Shown here in pieces: positions 54,801 to 64,000 of a stretch of 64,000 bases of DNA. Positions within the stretch are counted from its first letter, which is position 1. Each line of letters begins with the position of its first letter. The notes beneath the pieces were generated by a model that did no database searches, was not told where the DNA came from, and saw only the letters and a program-made list of their open reading frames with translations. A program made the translations under genes and the position numbers. The stretch is from Chlorokybus atmophyticus (Eukaryota > Streptophyta > Chlorokybophyceae > Chlorokybales > Chlorokybaceae): assembly GCA_009103225.1 (NCBI GenBank), contig RHPI01001737.1, positions 569,667 through 633,666 of the forward strand. The letters run 5' to 3'.

Positions 54801-55292
54801 GCTTTGAACTAGTGCAGCGAGACAAGCTGGTGCACGTACAACATACGGGCCACTGGTTTATGCAACCAGCCGTGACACAAATCGACGAACGTCATCATGC
54901 CGACAAACGAGGCGTAATGCTGGCTGTACTTATGAACTATGAAGCTGCAGTCCAGCTGGACAGTTGTTGGCGGTCGGCTTGACAGCAGCCCTGCTCGCAA
55001 GTGAATGTTGCAGCTCCATGCATGCGACTGAAATCGAGCAGAGAGAGAGAGAGAGAGAGAGGGGCTGTTTTCTGGCCTCATACACTTGTATAAATTTCAT
55101 TAACTACAAACAAGGGTTGCTAAGTTATGTACGGATATATATCCATATACACTTACCTATATGCATCAAATTCAAGCAATTATCGGTGTATGCGTCTTTT
55201 CAACGTTCACACATAGCAGCATGTAAGTTAATGTGTCTGCCGGGTCTGCTGCTCATGTCGTCTATCATGGCAGTGCTTTGCCTCTGTTCCAG
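54801..55292. other. intergenic, nothing recognised
   Basis: About 490 bp with a short (GA)n run at 55039-55060 and no open frame of note. Confidence 0.45.
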
Positions 55293-55421
55293 AACATGCC
55301 CGACGTCGTCACGCGTCACGAAATCATCACGGCCAAAGAAAATCAGCGCACGCACCGCCTGCGTTTGTTCCGTGCTGCTTTATCGGCAGGGGATGCTGCA
55401 AATGCACTCAGTGCTGCAATG
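55293..55421 (+). CDS. orphan exon-like open segment
   Basis: After an acceptor (CTGTTCCAG) the plus strand reads 43 codons without low complexity, starting NMPDVVTRHEIITAKENQRT and ending LSAGDAANALSAAM, then a GTGTTG donor. Composition is helical and charged. It could be an exon of the gene whose decayed exon lies at 54600-54794, since it follows in the same orientation. No family recognised; no connecting exons found. Confidence 0.3.
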
Positions 55422-55844
55422 GTGTTGACTTATACCATTGGTCTGCTCTTAGTGCAGGCCTATCATTGCATCAGTCAGTAGCACCACTTGTTGCAGTGCA
55501 TGCCTTTCACGCTGGTGGGAGAGAGCGTCTTTAAGCCCATTGAACCATCAGCATAGCAGGCTGATGAAACAGGAATTGAGTATATAGGCCTACTACTGGC
55601 AGTCCGACATGCATGCGTGACAAGACATACCGGTACTGCATGTCATTTTTCCACTGACAATGCAACCGCTTGTCAAGAGATAGAAAGGTAAAGGTAAATT
55701 CCAGCAAGTGTCCGTCCACACTTCAGCGTTTGTCTCTTGTGCAGCGGCAGGCCATCACCANCCCCCCCCCCCCCCCCTCCCCCCAAAAAACCCTGCCCCT
55801 TCTCAGCAGAGGACTCCATACAATCCACCCTCATCAACAGCATA
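55422..55844. other. intergenic with an N and poly-C
   Basis: No gene seen. A single undetermined base at 55761 is followed by a run of about 16 cytosines, then TCCCCCCAAAAAACCC. This looks like a poorly resolved assembly junction. Confidence 0.5.
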
Positions 55845-56225
55845 CCATATATCCTGCACTATGTTATGCTCTTCGCGGGGTTATGCACGTCACGCCTAAG
55901 AGCATAGTATGCTCTTTGACGTCAAGTGCATACGCTATTGACGAGGGTTGCTCATCACATCACGCATAACACGTCACATTCATCACGCCACACACATCAC
56001 GCCATCACGTCCATCATGCCTACCAGCTTACCCATCACGCCCCATGCGTCATGGTCACACCCATCACCCTGCCCATCATGCGTCACACCCCCTTTACTAG
56101 CATATCCCTCATTTAAATTTATGACATGACATGAAAATATACTATGCTCTTGAGGTGCAATATTTGCTAAAGTTATCTCGTAATCTCATATCTATGCTAT
56201 AAGCGGGATCATCACTCTCTTATAA
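55845..56225. mobile_element. degenerate MITE, same family as 44832-46007 and 59459-59900
   Basis: Shares with the two better copies the internal ATGCTCTT/AAGAGCAT inverted motifs, an array of CATCACGCC-like units (55955-56090) and the right-end stretch CTATGCTATAAGCGGGATCA. The CAGTCTACCC termini are no longer recognisable, so boundaries are approximate. Confidence 0.6.
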
Positions 56226-57432
<1,207 letters not shown>

Positions 57433-58570
57433 NTCCCCCAACCCCTTAACACCTTACCAGCCACCCACCGTCTCTCTCTTTTCCCCCAACATGCTGTCAA
57501 GGCAGTTGCCCCATTTCCTCGCCGAACCGGCCTCGAGTGGTTGCTGTCCTTAATGGGCAGGATCGGCACACAATTATGCGTATAGGGTGCGCCGCGGCAA
57601 TGGGATCAACGATTGTGTGTAGCTTCTATACTTCACGTACAGGAAGTTAAATTGGGGGTCATGATGTAGATTATGAGGAGTACTCTACAAATGCTATTGC
57701 ATTGACATGCAAGCGTACAGCTGTTAGCGCAGCTACCATGCCTATGAGGTACGCATCACATACATCTCACGCATGGGCACCACCCTACTCTACGCTAGTG
57801 CCGCCGCGGCACTGCCGCGTCCGCCTTTGTCGTCGAGGGTCCTGGCGCCATAGATGTCCACCCCTGCATCACCGCCACAGCCGCCGCTCCTCGGAGGAGC
57901 GGCGCTCCACAAGTGCCATGGCATGTGCACGCTGCAACTTGCAGCGTGTATCGGCGAGGGGTTCGTGCATTTGCCCCGCCGCGAGCAAATCGCCTGTGCA
58001 TTGATTGAACGCACAGGCGACTCGCAGGGCAAATACACGAACCTCTCGAAGTATCGCTGCTCCGCCCCTCGCACCAGCATGATATGACGTGCGCATAGGC
58101 CGCGCTGAAAGTCCTCCCCGAGCGTACCGTGCGTTATGCATGGCACGCTGAAGACAATCTCCGTCGCCAGCGGGTAGAAGTTGTCGTTGGGTGGGTAGTC
58201 ACCATTGGCCGCCTCAGCTGCTCGTTTACTGTCATGCCTGCTTGCTGCACGCCGTGACAGTGACATGTAACAGCATATTCGTGTTGCGGCCGGCTTTGGA
58301 TGCCATCAGGTCGAGGCGTCTGCCGTGTGACTCCTATGCACAGATGGGCATAAAACTTGGATGCTTGCAGCTCACAATAAAGCCAGCCTCCGTCATCAAG
58401 GTGAACACCTCGTCGCAAACTGCATTGTGGGTGGCTGTGCTCGCGCGACCCAGCCCGCAGCGCAACAAGTGCGCACTCTTTAGCTGCAGCGATGCCCCGC
58501 ACGCGTAGTGCCTCACCCCCGCTAGCAATAGATGTGGCAAGCCCAAGCGTGTTCGCAGTGCCATTGCAGC

Positions 58571-59140
58571 ACCGGTAGAATTGGTTTTCGGCAAGTTAGG
58601 CTAGATCCCTAACTTTATTAGAGCTTTGGTGCAAAGTTTGGTAGGGATTCGCAAGATCCCTAATTTATTCATAGGTAGATCCCCATAAGTTGGAACCTGT
58701 CACAAGCGGCCATCGGTTGGTCGTATAATTTGTATAAGATCTTCAACAACGTTCAGGACCGGGCGTTGCGATTATCAGCAAGCACGGTTGTGACAAAGAC
58801 CTGTACAATGTCTATAAAGATATTAACCATTTCCCTGACGTTGGGGACACGGTGGTTACATTACAACGCATACAAGTAAAGACAATTGCCGGTATAAATC
58901 CTTGTTGCGACCGTCATTGCTTGGATCTAGCAGTCATAAAGTTGTCACGTCGGTCGGTACACCGCACTAACTAACTACCTAAATTACTTGCCACCTGATC
59001 ATCAGTATATCGCCGGTCCAAGCTTGCCTACAGGTAGAAACCAGTACCTCGGTTGCCATTGGATATCTTATCAAGTTATGGCTAGATTTCTAACCGAGTT
59101 GTGGTCAAAGCCAATCTGTTGAGGGGCCATATCTACCGGT
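58571..59140. mobile_element. 570-bp insertion nested in the retroelement
   Basis: Retroelement protein similarity stops at 59141 (SSDVFRPALH) and resumes at 58570 (ALRTRLGLPHL), so the interval is an insertion. Both ends carry ACCGGT (58571-58576 and 59135-59140), which may be a 6-bp target-site duplication or the outer part of short inverted ends (ACCGGTAGA and TCTACCGGT). Inside, a plus-strand stretch of about 75 codons (about 58740-58970) is open without an ATG and includes SKHGCDKDLYNVYKDINHF. I do not recognise it. Confidence 0.55.
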
Positions 59141-59458
59141 GTAGTGCCGGCCGAAAGACGTCACTTGATAGCCTTGTCGCTAGGGTGAGGGGAAGTTCGC
59201 TCAGCCAAGCGCCCGCGCCCAAGGTTGCTGCCGACTATTTGCGCGCCTTGTCTTGCGGTGGTGCCTCTCGCTCGTAGACATCAACCTCAGCATCTACCAG
59301 CTCGCTCAAGTTCTACTGCAACGATTGTGCCGCGACGTGCGCCAATGCCAAGAACAACAGTATCAAGCGGCGCGACGCAGGCGGCAAGGAAGTCATCGCC
59401 GCTCGCAAGTTTTGATATAGAGGCAGTGTGCCCGTGTCTGCACCGTCGATGGCCGCTA

Positions 59459-59900
59459 CAGTCTGCCCTTGTTAAGAGCATACTGTTTATCTTCCGCTAT
59501 TTTATGCTCGCATTGAAGAGCATAATATGCTCTTACATGTGAAGAGCATAAATATGCTATAAACGCAGTTTCATCACGCCCATCACGCCCATTACGTCAC
59601 ATGCATCACGTCATGCCTGTTGCGCCGTCACGCCCATCACGCTGGTTGCGCGTCATATCTTGCCCTAATCGTCACGCTCATCACGCCTTATGCCAAACCC
59701 GTCACGTCTCCTCCCTCGATGTTGGGAATATGCACACTCAAACTTGCTTGCAGAATATTCACGAAAAAATCTATGCTCTTCGCATTAGTCATATACTCTT
59801 AAACACAAACATTTGCCTGTAAAACCATTGATAATTTTACACTCTATGCTATAGGCGGGGTTATTTTGTTGGAACGATGTCTCTTAGCGGGGGTAGACTG
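59459..59900. mobile_element. 442-bp MITE of the pogo-like family, inserted in the retroelement
   Basis: The left end TA|CAGTCTGCCCTTGTTAAGAG and the right end CTCTTAGCGGGGGTAGACTG|TG form terminal inverted repeats matching those of the 44832-46007 element; the right TA has mutated to TG. Inside are AAGAGCATA/TATGCTCTT motifs and CATCACGCCC units (59572-59660). Removing the element rejoins the interrupted retroelement frame near DADMT and AAIDGADTGTLPLYQN, which confirms a clean insertion. Confidence 0.8.
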
Positions 59901-61253
59901 TGTCATGTCAGCATCAACAGGCAGGAATCGACGATGTAACTTTGCCGCCACAGCCCCCCAGCCGCCTACAAAAGCAGCAGAAGCGTGAGCTTTGACGCTC
60001 CGCAAACCCACCCCTCCCGTTGCGACCGGCACCGGGAGCTCTGCGTCACAAAGCGAGTCTGCATGGCCTCCGATCCCGGCAGCTGTAGCTGATGAAGAGG
60101 CGGTGCAGTGTGTCGTGAAGTGCGTAGTTGAAGGCCTTCAGCTCGTCGCAGACCTCTGGCGTGGGCGCGACCGTATGCCATACGGTCTCACAATGCGTCA
60201 AGTAGGAGGGGCGGGCTGCTACACAACGCGTCAACAGCAACACCGCCACCTACGCATCGCTGACTTCCGCCAATGCCGGCACCGTCATGTAGTCGCGCAC
60301 ACTGGCGGCGTAGTACTGATGCATAAATGTGGCCGACGCCAGTTATCACCACGCCGTCCGCTGTGCAGCGTACTTCTGCCGGTAGCGTCATCTAGTAATT
60401 GACGATCACAGCCCCAAATGAAAAACTTGTGTAACGCCACCCGCAAGCCTACTACCGCCATGACATGTGCAAGCGCTGTCATCGCTGTAGCCACACCGCC
60501 GGGCGGCATTAGCGAAAAGGTGTCGTCCGCAAACACCACCGTCACACCTGGGAATGCTGGCAGCACTGACGCCTCTATGCAGGTGTGTACTAGCGCATAC
60601 AGAAAGCCAGCCATCGAGTCGCCCTGCCCTGTGGCAGATGTGACGGGCACCATGGTGGCCACGCACGGTCTGCATCTGTACCATAGTGTGGATAGCACCC
60701 CGTAGAACTTCTACGGGGTGTTGACCAGGTGCACAAAAGGGATGTAGTGCGCGAACAGTGAAGCGCGAAGGTTCTCAAAGATGGCAGCACGGTCCACTGA
60801 ATTGAAGGCATTGGCAATGTCGAGGCGCGCTAGCACATGCCCCAGATGCGACTGCGTCCACACACGCCGCGTTGGCAACCTGTGCGCCACCATCTCAGCC
60901 CCGGAACGCATTGCCACAACGTACTGCCACGGCTCGAAGTGCGCGCCCAGCTGACTCCGGTCCTGCGCCATGAGAGTTCTGACCACCAATCGCTGCAGCA
61001 CATTGCTCACGGCTATTGACCGCATGCCTCCCGCGCGAGCTTCCGGATCCTTCGACAGTGCAGACGACGAGGACATCGATACCAGCGCTGCAATAGGGGC
61101 CGGTACTGCACCCACTGCTAATACAGCACCCACTTGAAGCAGCAGTCCCTGCGCTGAGCCATGCTGCACGCCGTCCACAACACCTCTCGCATGGGAGGAG
61201 TATGCGTATGTTAAGACTGGTGAGTAAACAAGAGAGGCTGAGCATGTGCACAA

Positions 61254-61500
61254 NNNNNNNNNNNNNNNNNNNNNNNNNNNNNNNNNNNNNNNNNNNNNNN
61301 NNNNNNNNNNNNNNNNNNNNNNNNNNNNNNNNNNNNNNNNNNNNNNNNNNNNNNNNNNNNNNNNNNNNNNNNNNNNNNNNNNNNNNNNNNNNNNNNNNNN
61401 NNNNNNNNNNNNNNNNNNNNNNNNNNNNNNNNNNNNNNNNNNNNNNNNNNNNNNNNNNNNNNNNNNNNNNNNNNNNNNNNNNNNNNNNNNNNNNNNNNNN
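61254..61500. other. assembly gap followed by poly-G
   Basis: 247 undetermined bases, then eleven guanines. The gap hides the 5' region of the retroelement and any exon of the neighbouring minus-strand gene. Confidence 0.95.
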
Positions 61501-61773
61501 GGGGGGGGGGGAGGTGGAGAAGAATGTTAGGATGCGTGCGTGCGTGCGTGCGGTTGTTTGCATGTGCATAATGTCAGAATAGTGTTATCAGCTGGGGATG
61601 CGAGCACACAAATCTGTATTCTAAGGCACTACTTGCTTGTACTCACCACCCCGTCAGTCTTGTACACACTCCTAATCACAGGTGTCAGCATAGGTAGGCA
61701 TGTACTGCGCATGGCAGGTCACTCTGACCGTAGTCCCACCGTTTGTATCAACGTACTTGGCCGCAGCACTCAC

Positions 61774-61981
61774 CAGCAACATTGATAAACAAATTGTTCA
61801 CATATGGAGCAAGCATGTGAAGCTTGAAGAGTTGACTGTTCCCGCAATGGGTCGACAGCAGCGGCAGCCACAGCAGTAGAGCCTGCAGCTGTGTGTCATG
61901 CAGGCCCTGTCCGGGACAGGATTGTGCGCGCATTTCATAGGCACCATCAGACAGCACAACAGCATATCTGCACACCGACAA
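61774..61981 (-). CDS. exon of an unidentified gene downstream of the second P450 copy
   Basis: On the minus strand the segment reads openly: RYAVVLSDGAYEMRAQSCPG, then LHDTQLQALLLWLPLLST, ending LFINVAG before a GTGAGT donor at 61773. The VVLSDGAYEMRAQ pattern is reminiscent of the N-terminal OB fold of replication protein A 70-kDa subunits (a 'LLSDG' strand), but similarity is weak. The duplicated counterpart near 54600-54794 is broken by stops, which suggests this copy has been kept under selection or is younger. Its upstream acceptor is not certain, and the next exon would lie beyond the gap at 61254-61500. Confidence 0.4.
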
Positions 61982-62350
61982 CCGTCAACGCATCACGCAC
62001 GATATGCTATTCCAGATGTAAATACATACAGACAACGCCATGTGCTGTTCCATGAGAATACTCAGACTGCCCTGTCAACGTCAAGATCATGGACATGCAA
62101 AATAGCGCTAAGTGAAGTGATATGCATGCTGGAACAGGGTTTAAGTCCTCACTGCTATCACCATGCGCCCATGTAATACGTTCAGCAGGTGCTTTATTAC
62201 AAAGAAGCTGCTATGTACAGAACTCAACACAGAAAGAGTTCAGCGAAAAATGCGCTTCTGCTTCGTCTCCGAGTAAGTGGCACTCACTACGCTCCGCATC
62301 CCGTTACCACCGCTGTGGTCGAGGACAGCAAACTTCTCCTCCTCTGCCAC

Positions 62351-64000
62351 TTAACCGTCATTGTCAGCGTGACCATGGCCATGCACAGTGTGGAGCACAT
62401 CTGCTCCCAGCATCTCCATGAGCTTGCGGCCTGGGCACTGCCTGCCCTGGGGGTGCTGCTCGCCAACGGAGTTGAAGTTGAGAAAGTTCTTCTCCAGGTT
62501 CTCTCTGTAAGGGTTGAAGTGTGCCGTGGCGAGGCCGAAATGCGCCGGGTCCTGAGACGCGACCCACACGTTGAGGCCCGCAGGAGTGCCTTTGGGGAAG
62601 CGGACCTTCTTCGCATGCTTGCCACTGCCCATCTTCACAGTCAGGGCCTCGGTCAGGTACTGCGGTGCGACGGGGTCGACGGGGGCGTGGAGCCGGAGGC
62701 ACTCCAAGGCGGTGAGTTTGAGCGCGTTCTGGTCGTCGATGGGGACTTGGAATGAAGCTGGTATCCTTGTGAGCAGAGACGCCAGGAACGAAAGCGCACC
62801 CGGGACCGCCACCCCCATGACGGGTATGAGAGCGTCGAGGAAGCGGTCCTCAGTCAGGCCGTAGCTTTTGTAGTCCACATCCCGGAACAGCACTGACTTT
62901 CCGTACTTCAACTTCATCCCGTTCGCAACAGGGTCTGTGCCGTTGTTGACAGATAGACCGGCGGGAAATGCCTGCCACAGGTTTGCGCCTTGTTGAAAGG
63001 AGTGCCCACAATGTGACAGTGTAACAACAGTAATGTGACAATGTTGGCTGTGCGCGTGTACCCGCTTTGCAGCGTAGGAGCGAGCGAAACCTTGCCACAA
63101 CTCCTTAATCTCAGGGTCGTCCTGAAAACCTGGGGTTGACGCGAAATGTGGGAAACGACATCACCACAGGCAGCCAATGACAGCAACTCAACTACAAGTA
63201 CAAAGAATAGACTCCTTTGTAGCGCACCGTAAAGGACATAGTGCAGGTATCGGATGGCAAAGTTCTCAACAGTCGTAGCCAAGCTCTTCTTGTCCTGTGA
63301 TTTGTTTGACACGCTGGCAGCCAGCTCCTTGATAAGCTGCCGCGGGAACTGAAAGGCAACGCAAAGGTGCACGTGGTACGCTGTTTCGGGCACAACTCTT
63401 CGTGTGCATTCATCCACTTCAATCACAGCATCTGTCTCTCACCTCATCCTGAGTTCTCTCCAGCACTTCACGTGAGGCGAACTTCTCCAACATCAGTTTC
63501 TGCAAGAAGCGCAATCTGTTATTAATCTATCTATCTGTCTAAGCATTGTCATGCAATGTTTCTTCAGAACTGCCCGTTCAACAGAGCAGCATTTCCATCA
63601 TGTAATGCCACCGCTTGACTGCTTTGAGATACATACCTTGATTTTCTCCCTCTCTCCGCTGCCCCCTGCTGCTTTGTCAGACATGAACAGCAGCATGGTG
63701 CTTGGGAAGCTGCGCACATGTGTAGGTTACCAAGTTTTCAGGCATTGACCAAATAGTTCCCATGCTTCGCAACTTGCTTCTGCATTGAATGCAGACTCGC
63801 GAGTTCATATGAACTCGCGATTTCGTGCAATGAATGCATGCATTGCACAAAACTGAAACTTCAAGCGTAAATGAAGAGCTGCGTCTTCACACCATTGCTT
63901 GACCTCAACCTCTTTATGCATCGTTGATGGCAACGCTTACCTCTTCTCGACCACGCGAACGAAGGCGAGAAAGGGGCCTCTTTCCTGCGGCTTGAACAGG
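62351..64000 (-). CDS. second CYP74-like P450 copy, 3' part (continues beyond the window)
   Basis: Six minus-strand exons: 64000 (cut by the edge)-63941, 63709-63637, 63499-63443, 63348-63228, 63129-63062 and 62971-62351. Each matches one exon of the plus-strand gene: the 73-, 57- and 68-bp exons have identical lengths, one is 9 bp longer (SNKSQDKKS insertion), and intron phases are the same. P450 marks: MGVAVPGALSF at the I-helix (one Ala fewer than the other copy), ALECLRLHAPVDP (ExxR) and GEQHPQGRQCPGRKL (haem Cys). It ends after HGHADNDG at TAA 62351-62353, about 30 residues earlier than the paralogue. Whether it also carries the lipoxygenase-like half cannot be seen. The frame is intact, so it is probably functional. 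Confidence 0.8.
63797..63820. repeat. 24-bp perfect palindrome in an intron of the second P450
   Basis: A perfect inverted repeat centred on CATATG with TCGCGAGTT/AACTCGCGA arms. The intron also carries AATGCATGCATT-type short palindromes nearby. Confidence 0.85.

Larger units (their letters stand above)
57790..61253 (-). mobile_element. decayed non-LTR-type retroelement (RT plus C-terminal endonuclease-like region)
   Basis: Reading on the minus strand from the gap at 61254 leftwards: a reverse transcriptase with ARLDIANAFNSVDRAAIFEN (first catalytic Asp), SATGQGDSMAGFLYALVHTC and VVFADDTFSLM (the ADD catalytic pair), then the thumb-like GGVGLRSVKAHASAAFVGGW near 60010 and GAWLSELPLTLATRLSSDVF near 59170. 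The C-terminal part (58592-57790) has RLGLPHLLLAGVRHYACGAS, CGLGRASTATHNAVCDEV and GRRLDLMASKAGRN, which resembles the Cys/His plus restriction-like endonuclease end of R2/CRE-type elements. A TAG at 60711-60713 and several frameshifts interrupt it. Two DNA elements are inserted in it (59459-59900 and 58571-59140). The 5' part lies in or beyond the N gap. Confidence 0.7.

Noticed and set aside
62189-62755. 188-residue plus-strand frame
   Set aside because: Antisense to the haem-binding exon of the second P450 copy, whose minus-strand reading has conserved P450 motifs and matches the paralogue.

Overview
The window is nuclear DNA from a GC-rich, intron-dense eukaryote, most likely a flagellated green alga. 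Motile-cilium genes (IFT80, a DNAL4-type dynein light chain, CFAP57, a hinderin-like coiled-coil protein) lie beside a chloroplast CAS-type rhodanese protein and a CYP74-like P450 of the oxylipin type. Genes carry many short introns with GT-AG (sometimes GC-AG) ends, and reading phase is conserved across nearly every join I traced. Introns are often filled with alternating purine-pyrimidine (TG/CG/CA) sequence. I cannot name the species.

Layout. 1-9.3 kb: little resolvable coding; one minus-strand unknown gene end (2.7-3.5 kb), an in-frame 147-bp tandem duplication and an assembly gap. 9.3-13.5 kb: a plus-strand protein with an N-terminal helical domain, a U-box and WD40 repeats. 13.9-31.8 kb: four consecutive cilium-related genes, IFT80 (minus), DNAL4-like (plus, divergent from IFT80), hinderin-like (minus) and CFAP57 (plus). 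32.0-32.9 kb: SF3B6, a U2 snRNP subunit (minus). 34.5-38.9 kb: CAS/TROL-like inactive rhodanese protein with a very long repetitive N-terminal region (plus). 40.5-42.4 kb: an unrecognised 302-residue protein (minus). 43-46 kb: palindromic intergenic DNA with a pogo-like DNA transposon carrying a broken transposase fragment.

48.7-64 kb is the most unusual part. A plus-strand gene joins a PLAT/lipoxygenase-like N-terminal half, apparently without the iron-binding histidine region, to a complete CYP74-like P450. A second, minus-strand copy enters from the right edge of the window with the same exon structure. The two are arranged tail to tail and share even their 3' flanks. The spacer holds a decayed retroelement (reverse transcriptase plus C-terminal endonuclease-like part) interrupted by two DNA elements, two copies of a pogo-type MITE family, long homopolymer or dinucleotide tracts and gaps.

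How the genes relate: IFT80, DNAL4, hinderin and CFAP57 all belong to cilium or centrosome biology. The CAS-like protein would act in thylakoids. The lipoxygenase-like/P450 proteins would act on fatty-acid hydroperoxides if the family assignment holds. Exon coordinates in the entries were read by hand from splice signals, frame and family similarity; no alignment program was run.
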